Positions 37,801 through 49,367 of a stretch of DNA of 64,000 nucleotides are shown here, in pieces. Position 1 is the first letter of the stretch, and every line of letters starts with the position of its first letter. Below the pieces are notes generated by a model that worked only from the letters and a program-made list of their open reading frames with translations, was not told where the DNA came from and did no database searches. The stretch spans positions 10,623,550 through 10,687,549 of the forward strand of contig NC_066851.1 of NCBI RefSeq assembly GCF_001640805.2. The letters run 5' to 3'. Made by a program: the position numbers and the translations under genes. This DNA is from Lates calcarifer. Taxonomy: Eukaryota; Chordata; Actinopteri; Centropomidae.

Positions 37801-38115
37801 GATTTTTCCTCCATTTCACCATCAATCTGGTGGAGAAGAGGTGGCTGTGGGTGCTCAGACAGCTGATGATGTGATTTGTAACCGTGGACCACCGGTGAGC
37901 TGGAGAGAATTGCTCCGACTCTCAACACGTGGCAAAGTGACTACCGCCGTCTTCAGCATTCAGCCGCAAGATTAACAGTGGGGGATCTACTGATAATCTC
38001 CAGCAGCTGAGGGAGTATTTTCTCTGTCAGCCATACTGCGGCAACACTAACATTTGTATTCAAGGGGATCTGTGTCAAATCTTGTGGGGATTGTGTTAGC
38101 CCAATGTGAAAGGTA
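34875..38115. other. Non-coding intergenic DNA
   Basis: No supportable gene. A minus-strand open frame at 35711-35926 and the candidate element at 36610-36970 are treated separately. Overlapping frames on both strands at 35959-36621 reflect a GC-rich patch with few stop codons. Confidence 0.4.
36610..36970. promoter_or_regulatory. Candidate conserved non-coding element
   Basis: Complex single-copy sequence with AAAGATTATCCGCTCACC, ATATATTAAATAAAAAAGGG, GGGAGATTATAAGG and CGCTCTGATTAGAATGCC, mixing GC-rich and AT-rich words. The texture is that of a developmental enhancer. No alignment is available. Confidence 0.3.
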
Positions 38116-38121
38116 TTCTAA

Positions 38122-38338
38122 AGCTGAGGCTAACAATTATCTTCATTAATCATCCTGTTGATTCTTTTCTAATTTTATGATTCAAATATAATTATTTAGT
38201 TTATAAAACAGTGAAAATACTCATCACAAGTTCCTTAAGTGCAAACAGATGTCTTCAGACTGCTTGTTTTGTCCCAGCAAAAGTCCCAAACCCAAAAATA
38301 CTCAATTTACAATGATACAAAGCAGAAAAACACATTTT
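38122..38338 (+). mobile_element. Left part of interrupted TTAATCG-end family repeat (copy 3)
   Basis: TAACAATTATCTTCATTAAT, AACAGTGAAAATACTCATCA, GACTGCTTGTTTTGTCCCAG and ACTCAATTTACAATGATACA follow the family order seen at 9388-9690. The copy stops abruptly at 38338 and its expected right end is found 1.25 kb further on, at 39587-39645. Confidence 0.7.
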
Positions 38339-38340
38339 AA

Positions 38341-38500
38341 AGCTAACTAGCTAATTAGCCGGTTAGCTAACACGGTTAGCGTGCTAAACATCAGCACGTT
38401 AACATTGTCATTCTAAGAACGTTAGCATGCGGATATTAGCATTTAAGCACAACCTCAGAGCAACTAGCATCGCTGTCTATTAGCGTGACTCTTGATGACT
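38341..38500 (-). mobile_element. GTTAGCATGC-type dispersed repeat fragment
   Basis: On the minus strand this reads GCATGCTAACGTTC, GACAATGTTAACGTGCTGAT, GTTTAGCACGCTAACC. These are segments of the same widespread fish repeat present in the other orientation at 48503-48863. It sits inside the split copy 3 repeat. Confidence 0.65.
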
Positions 38501-38529
38501 GCTTATTTTGACAGCTACTCTGATATCAG

Positions 38530-39582
38530 CAGTGGCGGGCCGTGCATTTCACACCTAGACATTCGCTGATGACCCCCCCATACCGTCATTATAATATCAC
38601 GGCTATAGAAACCATCAACAACATACAGAAACGCAGTATAACAAAACTTGCATGCCGTGTAGCCAGAATAAACGACATTACAAAAGCAACGCTATAAAAA
38701 CCCAATTAACACAATTCATTGGGTCTCCAATACTGCCGCCACACAGCTGCTCCACACATCATCTCCACCAGAAGCATCAAAACAACAACAACAACAACAA
38801 CAATAAAATATAGGTAAAATGCATTTTACTCACCGAAGCTGCTGATTCTTTGTAGACAAATCAAAATACTGTTTCTGCTGAGTGGACATTCTCAGCCCTA
38901 AAGCGAAGTAAAACTTAAACGAGAAATAGACAGGGCAGACTCGACTTTCAGCATCAGCCTCCATGACGATAGAAAAGGACTTACTGTTGGAACTGAGACG
39001 TACAGATAAGCTCTACAACAAAGTCATTGAACTCGTCCTCCTCTTTTAGCAATTGTGGGTTGAAAAAAACAGCCATTAAATTTATACTAACGTGTTTTAG
39101 CTTGTGCTAATAGCTACAGATGTGGCTTGCTAGCACTGGACAAGTACGCTCTCTGACCATCCAATCAAATGACAGGACAATGTCGACGTCATGGTTTGGC
39201 CTGCTAAATGGCCCCTGAACTCGCCAACTCGAAATCTGATTGGCTAAAGAATCCTCGAGTCAACAGTTTCATTGCCATTTATTTAAAATTACATGGGCCT
39301 ACACTGTTGATTCTGAAGGCCTCAAGGCAGATTGCTATTAACTTGGCAACACAGTGGTGAAATCTGATTGGATAAAAGCTCTAATACAAACAGAGTGTAT
39401 AGTGCAAACGAAGAGGAAAGCTATGAGATGAAGGGAATAGACCAATAGGGACAATTTAATACATATAATATCGATGGAAAAAAACACACACATATATATA
39501 TGTATGCAAAAGTAATTCAGTGGTTGTGACAGTGTTTAGGGTTCAGCAGAGAAGGCCTTGCTGGCCCTGACAGCCCACCACT
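38530..39582. mobile_element. Non-autonomous hAT-like transposon
   Basis: Starts CAGTGGCGGGCCGTGCATTT and ends GGCCCTGACAGCCCACCACT, giving imperfect terminal inverted repeats of CAGTGG type. The flanks read TCTGATAT on the left and TCTGATGA on the right, six of eight bases alike, a plausible eroded 8-bp target duplication. About 1.05 kb with no transposase frame, so it would depend on enzyme from elsewhere. It contains a CAA repeat at 38782-38802. It lies inside the interrupted copy 3 repeat. Confidence 0.6.
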
Positions 39583-39586
39583 ATCT

Positions 39587-39645
39587 GATGATTAATTTTG
39601 TCGATCAAATAATTAATTAATCAACAATTGTTTCACTAATATTGA
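39587..39645 (+). mobile_element. Right end of interrupted TTAATCG-end family repeat (copy 3)
   Basis: GATTAATTTTGTCGATCAAA, AATTAATTAATCAACAATTG, TTTCACTAAT is the expected right terminus of the element whose left part ends at 38338. The central part was lost or replaced by the insertions between them. Confidence 0.6.
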
Positions 39646-39649
39646 TACC

Positions 39650-41661
39650 AGCGCAAGAGAAAACTGGTTTTGAATAAAAATACTTTCAGGCACTCCAGTA
39701 ACACTATCAAATAACATAGATAGAGACATAGAGAAATAGAACCATTAAAGTCTCTCTCATATGCATTTCATGACTGCCAAAATTCATTTATTGCACACAA
39801 ATTCAGCATTTGAAACCAACAGATACTGTAGTTTTTTTTTTTTTTGTTTGTTTTTTAAATACTCATGGCATGGAGGAATGAATATAACATCACCTACTGT
39901 TTGACATGAAGACATTAAATCCTTGAAAATTCAAGTTGTATCATTATGAAAATACACAAATTACGTTTAAAACAGATTCTTATCCATATTAGTCCATAAT
40001 CATGTTCATACCGTTTATTTAAAAGCAGAGTATCCACCTCATACTGACAATTATTTTGACATAACACTGAGTGACTGTCATGGAAAACAGCTACGGCATA
40101 AGTGCTGCACTGCAGGTTTGATTGAATTTTACTATTGTAATGTCTCTCTAACATCTAGTGACAGCGTGCAGGCTTTCTAAGGGAGGAGTAATCCTCTTTA
40201 GATCATTTGCAAAGCAATTAGGCATGCCTCCACTGCTATTAAATATGAAGATAACAGCCTATGAGATAAGATGCTGTTTGTACCACATATCAAATGTGGA
40301 TAGCTGCCTAAGAGCCCTGATATCAGGGAGATATATTTAAATCCTTGTAAATGAAATTAAAAAATATGATGGTAAAAAATTAGAGAGACATATCTACTGT
40401 ACTATCTATCATGAAAATGAATTTAATGTCCTCAGACCTAAATCCTCAATTAATGGACCTATAATTATGCATCACATCATAAATACTACACATTTTACAC
40501 AGTGCAATCACTTTAAATGCATGGCTTCATGGATAATATAAACTCTTAACATTCCATTGAACAAGGCAAATATATAAATACTTTTAGCTGCCAAGAAAAC
40601 ATGAGATAATGTCAGATATATTGATCACTGCCACACCGACAGTCGCAGGAAACCCTGAGACCGCACAAGGTTGGATTTCATTGTGAGAGAGTGCCCAGAT
40701 CAAACCGGATCACTTTTGAAACCCAAAGTGAGTTGAACTATGGTGACTTGCAACATGCATTTGTCAGCAGGAACCAGAGAGCCTATTTTGCATGTGTTTC
40801 TGTCATCACTACACACTACATAGCAAGAACAAACGCCGTTGACAAGAAAGGAGCCCAAAAAGGGGGGGGGGGGGGGTCCCTGGTGACCTGTGACCCTGGG
40901 GGGGCACAAAGGGGGCTGCCCTGCATGCATACAGAGGAGGTTCAAACAGAGTTTATGACTGCATTATCTCTCCTCTTCCTCATCACCTCTCCACCCATCA
41001 GTGGACACTAGAAGCCACCACGCTGGAGCAGACAGACCAGGCATCACTCATTCACTCGCCTCCTAGGTGCCTTTGTCAGGTGATTGCTGGCGGAAAAAGG
41101 AAAACAGATCAATACATCTCCCATGGGCCTGACAGGTAATCTTTACCTGGGATGAAATATGAGTGGTACCAGCCTGCTGGATTCCTTAACTGTAACAGGG
41201 CAATTGACTGGCTGCACGGAAGCCATTCCCCTACTTCCTGGCCACTGGAAATTCTACGGTCTGGCTGAGGTGTCATTATGGTGACTGTTAATTACCAGAG
41301 AGGCAGGTGAGATGTCCCAACCTCCCTCCTGCTACTAATGGAACTGTATCTGAACTGATGCGTCTTCCTCCCCTGTCAATGCCTTGGCACCGAAACACAG
41401 ACTGACAGATAAGGCTACAGCGAGAAGCTCTCCTTAAAACACTACACAGTCAATACTTGTCAACGTGTTCACAGGCATATGTCTTAAAAAAAGCCATCAA
41501 TGTATTTATCAACAACTTCTTTTTTTTTCTAATTGGGAACCTCAACCTGTGCTGTTCCTATCAATCAGGCATGTGTTCGCAGTGTAGGAAGAGCCCACAG
41601 TGCTGCTGCTGGACTCCCTGGTCAAGCTGCAGCAGCAGAAGCTGGAGGGGTGGGTGGAGGG

Positions 41662-41703
<42 letters not shown>

Positions 41704-44655
41704 CGGGGGGGGGGTGCTCTCTGCCTCAACACTTTGACTGATTCCCGTGGCAGGATGTCTTGTGTGAGGCATCCATTTAGACGAGTGTGCACACACAGCA
41801 TTTATAAATGTCATCCCCGGCCAACATGATCACATAAAACCACCTCAGACGGATTATTGCAGACGTATAACTCACGTTAATTGGCAAATCTCATTCTACT
41901 AAATGCGATTCTTCTCTTAAATAAGGCTTTAAAGTGTCTGAAAAGACATGCGATATGCGGCTGATGATTATGCAGTTCATTTCACTAAAAAGATATCTTG
42001 TAATCATTATAGGAAGTGCATGCCTGTTCCTTTTCATGACAGGAGGGTTTTAAATACACCCCATTTTTTAAAAAACTTTAGCTCACAACCAAATTCACTC
42101 TCGCTGTTTCTGCTCTGGTTTTATTGTTAAATATCTTTTCAAGACTCTACAGTAGAGAGGACTTAGAGCTTTGTCCATGTTTTAAAGACTACAATAGTTA
42201 TCAGTTATATGGTTTGTGTCAAGCAGAATGTACATCACTTGACTCCTTCATAAAAATGCACTTTTCTGAAAACACTGCTTGTTTACCAGCTTGGCGAGAA
42301 CTGTTGTGTTTGATCTCACTGTATGCTGCCATTGATCTTTTAATGCATCTGATGCTGAGGGAGCCAGGGAAATGTATACCCCAAGGGTAGGTGAAAATAG
42401 CGTGTACGACTCTCCTCTCCTGACTCCAAGTGCTCCTCCAACCCCTCTCTGCTGGCTCTCATCCACTCTCTGCACAGCTCCAAAAGCGACGTATCCACCA
42501 CCGCTGAAAAACAGGCTGTTCAAACAGATTTTGCAGCCAGCCTTGAACTTAAATACGTTGGGGGGCAAATTTGAATATGGAAGGTAAGCTGGAGAGAACA
42601 GAGGCGGCCCTCCGAGGACCGCGACTACATTCCCTCTGTGTTGTGCTAATGAGCACCTTTGTACAAACAGTAGCTTTTCAAATCCATGCTAATAGGAGGC
42701 CTGTACTTTGTGTGGCTCTCTACCGGTGGTCGCCTCTCTGAACCTGGTGGCAGCATGTGGTAGCGCTCCTGTCTCAGAGCTGGCTACGTGCTGCTGCTGC
42801 ACAGCCATTGTTGAATGCCATAAAGCAGAGCAGACCCCACCACCACCACCACCACCTCTGGCCACCCAGTCTCACCTGAAAAATCCTCCCAGTGTTCCCG
42901 CTGACAAACGCTACATTACTAGAGTGGACGTAATTGTTGGATTGTGTGGTGGCAGGTGGCCTGGAGACTGTGTGTGGAAACAAGAGGAGCCGCTGAGTCT
43001 GGATTAAAACGAGGGGCCTCTTGAAGCTGCCGTCTTTCTTGAGGAGATGACGGAGGGCTTAACAAGGCTTGATTGCATTAACATTTGTCATACTTAATAT
43101 ACTACCTGGAAAGACTGGATCTAGCCGTAACATGCTGATTTGAGGAGTAATGATGTGCTTTGTAGTTTTTCTCTTTCGCAAAGTTTGTACAGCAAGAGGA
43201 GTTGGAGCCTTTTCATTCTCAGGCACAAAAAACTTCCTTTTGTCATGTTCTTCCAAGCTTGAGCGCTTGTCTGGTGTCCAGGTGTCCTCATGGTCCCCCT
43301 GGAGGACAGATAAACTCTAGGGCTGTGAACCTGCTGCACTTGCTGCCCCCACAGCCTCTAGGCTTGAGGTGTTACTGGCTCCCTGTGCCTCTTCTTTCTG
43401 GTGATCCTTATGAGATGGGTTGCTAGCTGCAGAGAAAAGAGGAAGCACATATCATATTCTGGATGTGTACCACAACAAAAAGAACAGACAAAGTAAAAGA
43501 TATTCACATAAATCACATTTTTCTTCACCATTACAATGGATTGCCTCTCAAATAAAAATTAAATTTAGTCCACGACTCAGGGATCTCTCCCTCTTTTAGG
43601 TATATTGAAGTAAAACTTTGAAGCAATCCTCTTCTAATAGGTTAAATATTAATGAGGTTTTGGTCAAGTGAGCCAAATCCAATTTGGCCCCATATGACTT
43701 GTGGACATGGTTATTAAAAGGCCAATCTGTGCTGCTCCTATGGTTTAACTTCCCCCTCCTCTGGTTATGCTGTAAGAAGCTGTATGTTTTTAACTCCATT
43801 CATCACGTGTTCACAATTCACTGACTACCTTCCTTTTTAAAGAGCCTCTCTTTCTCTTGATCTCACTCACCTTTTGTCTCTGTGAGAGAGTGAAGGGAAA
43901 TATCTGAAAGAGAAATGGGGCCAATTTTCGTAGAAGAAAGAGGAACTCTAAAACAATTGTGCTCCCTAACGTGCTTTCCTGCTTTTCCTGCTTCACGTTG
44001 ATAAATAAATCTTTCCTGATCGCCCACCCCCCACCCCTCCTCGCCCCCCAAAAAAGTTAGTGGCGGTCACACAAGACATTTGCGAGGCAGTCCCAGTGCA
44101 GAGGACAAGGGAACTAGAAGTGACATTGTGGCTCTGGGCTGTCTCAAAGGATTAGGCATTACAGCATTCACTGGCATGTGCTTTTGCTCCTTCCCATTAT
44201 ATCTGCTTGTGCCTCTTTCCAGATGACTTCTTCCCCAAACTGATCCGGCGGGCAAGATAATTGATTAATATTTCTTGAGGGAACGATGACTAACCGTTGC
44301 TGAGGTTCAACCCAAACACTCGAGTTAAACATAGTCAAAGGCCTGGATCAAAATTCTGGGGTTTTCATATTTGACAGATACAAAGAAATGGCTGGGAACA
44401 TTTACTTTGGGAGTGTGTTAACATGCACAGAGCACACCGTATACTCCCAGCCTGTATCCCAGGCCAAGGTCACAAACAGGATAAGTTGTTTATACACATT
44501 TTGAAGTGACATTGTGACTCATTTAAATTAACTTAATATTTTAAATTCTACAAAATAAGTGAAGGCTGCACTAATTTAAGGATAGAAAGAAAGAAGGGAG
44601 TCTGATTATTCCTGCTAATGGCCGTATGTCTGTATGTAAAAGTTCAATAAAACTA
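39650..44655. other. Non-coding intergenic DNA
   Basis: No gene supported. Simple sequence includes a T-run near 39833-39845, a run of 15 G at 40862-40876, and a TG repeat with a following G-run at 41665-41714. A minus-strand open frame with a good acceptor at 43059-43298 is discussed as a finding. If gpatch2 ends inside the window, its last exons should be sought here and in 45.2-49.3 kb. Confidence 0.4.
41665..41714 (+). repeat. (TG)n microsatellite followed by a G-run
   Basis: TG run to 41702, then GCC and nine G. Overlapping frames on both strands here are repeat artefacts. Confidence 0.9.
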
Positions 44656-44659
44656 TGTA

Positions 44660-45165
44660 AAAAGAACAGAGGCAAAAGTCAGGCATTAAAACCGTACTTT
44701 GATAAAAGTATGATCGTATTGTGCGCTTAACGTTTCCAAAGTATCAGTACATCTGCTGTAACATGGTCCCTGTCACTGATATAGTATTACAACATTATTA
44801 GATTGTTAGCACTACTAACTATTAACTACTTTATATAAAGTTTAGCAGCCTAGTTCCACTGGTTCCCAACTCCCTCCAAACGGTCACAAGATAAACCTTA
44901 GGGGTCCTGAGATGATGACTACGACACAAAAAAGGTTTGCTACACAAATATATAACATCCTAATCTTTTTTAAATAACAGATGGTTAAAAAAAAAAAAAG
45001 ATTAACATTTGAAAAGTTGCTGGGAACTATAGCTGTCAGAAAAATGTAGAAGTATGTTGTACGTTGAAATATAAAGAACCAGAAAATGGAAACGCTCCAT
45101 ATAAGTACCTCAAAATTGTACTTAAGTACAGTATGGGAGTAAATGGACTTAGTGGACAACACTGA
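44660..45165 (+). mobile_element. CCACTG-family repeat (copy C), split by another insertion
   Basis: The left part (about 44660-44848) has the AAAGTATGATCGTATTGTGC and TATTAGATTGTTAGCACTAC segments. The right part (about 45027-45165) has CTATAGCTGTCAGAAAAATG, GTACCTCAAAATTGTACTTA and GTACAGTATGGGAGTAAATG, in the family order. The two are separated by a second repeat at about 44851-45026. Confidence 0.65.
44851..45026 (+). mobile_element. Second repeat inserted in copy C
   Basis: Begins GGTTCCCAACTCCCTCCAAA and GGTCACAAGATAAACC, passes GGGGTCCTGAGATGATGA, and ends near AGTTGCTGGGAAC. The GGTTCCCAAC and GTTGCTGGGAAC ends are imperfect inverted repeats. I know this as another common fish repeat. 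It contains a 13-base A run near 44987-44999. Confidence 0.55.
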
Positions 45166-45169
45166 CTGT

Positions 45170-48100
45170 ATGTAAGTTGTAGGTAAAATTATATTATCTT
45201 TGTATATCAATGTGTATAAGATCATTTAAAATGATGAACGTGAATAATTTATCTTCTTCAATAAAAAATAAATACTATATATTATAAATAAATTCAAAGG
45301 CCAGAGTTCCTCCACCTACACTCAACTGGTTTTACATCAAGGTCAATAAAGATATTATAATGAAATGGTTTTCTGTCAATGGCAGAATTACAGTACATGT
45401 ATTTGTTGTGGGTGATAATGGGAGATTGAATGGAACCATCTTACCATCTTAATAAGCTCTCATGTGATGCTCTCTAAAAACAATCATTACAGGCCTTCCT
45501 GGAGCACTCCCATTCCCCCTGTTTATTAATCAGCTAATTACACATTGACAGTAATGGGCCTGCTGATTCCCACACTTAAATGAACAGGGCTGAATAGCTC
45601 TTTAATGATTAGCCTTTGTGTTTCTCTCTCCTGCTCTCTCTCTCTCTCCTTCTCACTCTCATGGACACACACACACACACACACCACTCTTTTCACAATT
45701 GAAAAAACAGGACATTCAAATCAGACCTCCCGGTGAGACAGGTTTGCACACAAGTGAGTCAAGAAGCACCTGACAGACTGAGCTGCTAAAAACAAATCTG
45801 TTTCCACAAAGAAAGAACCAAAGAGAAAACAATTAGAGTGGTTACAAAGCCAGCAGGTTTGTGGCCACACTACATCAACTCGGGTGGGTTTCAGTGTTAA
45901 TCTAAGCCTCCAGCAACAGCAAAGAAAAAAAAACACCAGGAAAGTTTGGTGGAGCAGTGCAGGCAGGTGCAGGTGGAGACGGAGGAGATGGGGGGGGGTT
46001 TTGAAGGACGCGAGCAGGGTGCGGAGTGGAGCCGGAGAGGGCGAAATAGTGCGGTGGGCTGCATTTCTGTCAGCAGAAGTGATGGCTGAGTGGTAGCGTT
46101 ATTTGTCTTGTGCTGCCATACGGCCCTCGCACCAACCTGGGCATTAATGAGAGGGGGCCGGACCGCCGGGCAGGAACACGGCGGGCCTCCGACGCAGGTG
46201 ATCTGTCACGCAGCCATCTTGCGCGGGCAAGGAGACACATGAAGACAGAGGGGGGAGAAGGGAAGCGGCAGGGCTGACCGAGGGCTGGCCTCCACATGGG
46301 CACCCTCGTGTGGCTTACCAGCACACTGAGATAACACACAGTCTGATGAGGTTAATCAAAACCGGACTCAACCCTACTTATTTACTCCAAACTCCTTCCT
46401 GAAATGTTGCATACTAAATAAGTTCAAGTTTGGGTTTATTACCATCATCCCTTCATTGAGATAAAGATGAAGGGCATCATGGGAGACAGCAGGGGAGGGT
46501 TAAAATGGCAATAATTAATTAGCCTGTGTGAGACCAGCCAGGGCTATTAAAATCCATCAGGATCTTTACACTTACTGATTCATCTCTCCCTTACAAATAA
46601 TTCTCCCAAAATTGTGGAGTGCAACAGAATGTATTCATTGTCATTCCTGATCACTGGGCAACATGTGATATTATCTATAATTCATTTATTGATCACAAAC
46701 TATGGACAAGCAAAATAAACCCACCTTATGTGATTAAAGATAAAAAATAATATGTGTTATTGTATAAGATAAAACAGAGAGCTGGCTTTGTTCTAGATCA
46801 AGAAGGGACTTGTTGGATTGAGTTGGATTTCTGGATTGATGGTGGTGAGAAAAGTAGAAAATGGCCAATTTAAGGCTGAGAAATGGAGTGGTCATCTAAT
46901 CCAAACAGATACCTGGCTTGATAAGTTGTTGTGTTTTTTCTTTTTTTTTCACAACCAGCTTCAGCACTGCCGTGGAAGTGTTAAAAGGGTAAAGAAAGAA
47001 GACAAAGCAACAGCTGGGTACCGCCTCAGTAATTCCCCACGGAGCCCTGGAAGACACCTCCTAGCCGCAGACCATTTTCACTCCTGATTACAGAGTTTCA
47101 AATCAACCACTAACACACACAACAATCCACTTCCTCTGGCCAACTCAAACAAAGACTCGGCTGTCGTGTTCACTAAGAGCGAAGCCGGGAGCCACGCCGT
47201 CCCCTCTACTAAATGCAGTAAACAATCTTTCCATGCAAACAAGATGTTTACCAGAAAACAACTCCACTCAACAAATCACTGAATCTGATTTTGTCTCTGT
47301 ACACATTTATGTCAGAATGGCAACAAACCAAAATTTGTACACAGAGAGTGTGAAAGCTTGTCAGGGTGAATGTGCATCTCCTGGCAGTGGTGAGATTACT
47401 GAGGAGAGACATGGTGCAGCAGGCTGCCAAAGTAAAGATTTATATAGAGCAGTTGCAGCTGCAGAAACTGACATTGGACGACATGGGATGCATGATAAAT
47501 CATGGTGGACAGGGGGCACTAGACTCAAGAAGCAGGAAAACACTCTGAACAGGGCTGAGGGGGGATGTGCCAATCAGGGACTATCCTTCAATGCAATTTA
47601 GGAAACAGATCATCTTGTAGTCACTTATTCCTAAACACACAAGAAAATGTCTTAACAGCAAATAACAGCATATCTAGTGGAAAAACATTAAAATATACAG
47701 TATTTCTAACAGTACAGTTATCACTGCCTAATTTGCCGTTTGCTGTTATTGCACAGATAACTGATTTTATCTGTAGAAAACAATCAGTTTGTTTAAGATT
47801 TAAAACATGTATTTCCCCCTCCCTCCGTCCCTTACAACACAGTGGATCTGTTAACTGTCGAGAAACTGAGGGATGCCCCTCGTTCCGCATGTTGAATATG
47901 AAGGGTCCTTAAGGGTCAGGGGTGGATCCTTTTTTACTTTTATGGGAGGTGGTTCAGCGCTGTGTAGGTGAAGGACAGAATAAGCGGCCATTCCATCACT
48001 CAGTGCAATAAATGGATGCAATCTGTATCCAAGTAAAGCATTGGCTGTTTTTAAATTCCACCTCTTTTATCCAAATGAATGATGGACCCCGGTACAGTGC

Positions 48101-48500
48101 ACTGTGAGGCAATATTAATATACATCAGAAGCCTGCACCCATCACTAAATCAGGGAACCACCAGCATTTGTTATTTAAATGACAAACAGCAGCTGCAGGA
48201 GTGAAGCATGGAGAAGGGATGCAGAAGAAAAGGTGGACAAACCAATTCAGATTTCAATCCAGCAAAGACACAAGGCCCCAAGCCATCAGTCTAATGAAAA
48301 AAGGCAGCTCCACTGGTCCAAACACACACAACGGCTGCTCCTTGATGCCACATCTAACAGGGTGAATTCCACATCACACTTAAAACAGAAAGCCCCAAAC
48401 GTAACACAGCTACCATCTAACTGTACACTTCCCTCTGCTGTTAACAAATATTTTACATTTAGTCATTTTGGTGGAATTAGAAAAATGTATCGAAAAGACT
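45170..48500. other. Non-coding DNA with GC-rich and candidate regulatory blocks
   Basis: No gene supported. Candidate elements by texture are 45480-45620 (AATCAGCTAATTACACATTG, TTTAATGATTAGCC) and 46370-46600 (GCAATAATTAATTAGCC). A CpG-containing GC-rich patch at 45960-46250 could be a promoter or enhancer. A plus-strand frame at 47366-47548 is discussed as a finding. CT and CA simple repeats lie at 45630-45685. Confidence 0.35.
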
Positions 48501-48502
48501 AA

Positions 48503-48863
48503 GAGCCTACAGCTGTGCTAGCTCTGCTAGCTAAGCTCTGTGAGGCTGTATTTAGGAACATGCTCAATACCAACGCTAACATGTCAAGCCTGCTAGGCAG
48601 GTGCAATGTTTACCATGTTCACCATCTTAGTTTAGCATGCTGGCATACATTTTCTGTAGCACTAAACACTAAGTACAGTTGAGTCTGATGGGAATGTCAT
48701 TCATAGGAATTTGACCATAAAGTTAAGTTATGGAGGAAAAGTCAGGGGATCATCAAAGTCATTAGGGTTCATCCTCTGGGCACCGAGAATGTATGAACAA
48801 ATATTTATGGAAATCCATCCAGAAATTGTTGAGTTATTTCAGTCTGGACTAAAATGGTGGACC
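48503..48863 (+). mobile_element. GTTAGCATGC-type dispersed repeat
   Basis: Reads CTCTGTGAGGCTGTATTTAG, GCAATGTTTACCATGTTCAC, CATCTTAGTTTAGCATGCTG, GATGGGAATGTCATTCATAG, GGGATCATCAAAGTCATTAG, GAAATCCATCCAGAAATTGT, TTTCAGTCTGGAC. I recognise this order as one of the commonest percomorph dispersed repeats. It has no coding frame. A fragment in the opposite orientation is at 38341-38500. Confidence 0.7.
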
Positions 48864-48869
48864 TTGGAG

Positions 48870-49281
48870 CCATTCTGCTAATAATGGCTAAAAATATTAT
48901 ATTTGCTTTAAGAAACTGAATTTGAATAGCATGATTTGAAACTGAATTATTAGTTTGGAACTGAAATGCAATAAACTTTAAACTGAATGTAGTACTATGA
49001 AATTCATTTGCTCTGAAATTGCATTTAACCCTGAAAATTTAGCTCTCTATACTTCCACATTCAGTTCTCACAATTCAGTTTCTTTACTGTGACACACATC
49101 TGGTCTTTGAGAGTGAGAAATGTAAAGCATTCAAGTTGGGCTTTTCATATCAAATTCTAATATAAATGATTCAAGTTCAGTTTCTAGTGACACATATTTC
49201 TGCCCATGCCTGCAGCTCTATCTGTAAGATATGTGATATTTTAAATCTGCACGTTTCATCAGTATGTGTGGAGGGTGTTAC
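48870..49281. other. Start of the intron after the last identified gpatch2 exon
   Basis: No exon seen. It holds short AT-rich sequence with repeated CTGAATT and GAAACTGAA words at 48905-49080, possibly the tail of a degenerate repeat. Confidence 0.4.
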
Positions 49282-49367
49282 CTGATGTTGTGATGGACAC
49301 AGTGTCTGTTTCCCTACTCCTCCTGAAGTCTCCTGTGCACGACAGCGCTGGGGTGGCATTAGTCTGC
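49282..49367 (-). CDS. gpatch2: gpatch2 exon, last identified (CTGD exon)
   Basis: The minus strand has a pyrimidine-rich acceptor (TGTGTCCCTCCCAG), 86 coding bases and a GTAACA donor. It encodes a Q-T-N-A start, SCTGDFRRSRE and a TTSG end. Mammalian GPATCH2 has an RQTS..SLCTGDIKRRRK..TTAG stretch at the same place, directly before the G-patch. One base completes the preceding codon and one base is left over, so the next exon must begin with two bases of a glycine codon. Joined directly to the exon at 54039-54103 it gives E-Q-T-N in frame. Confidence 0.85.
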
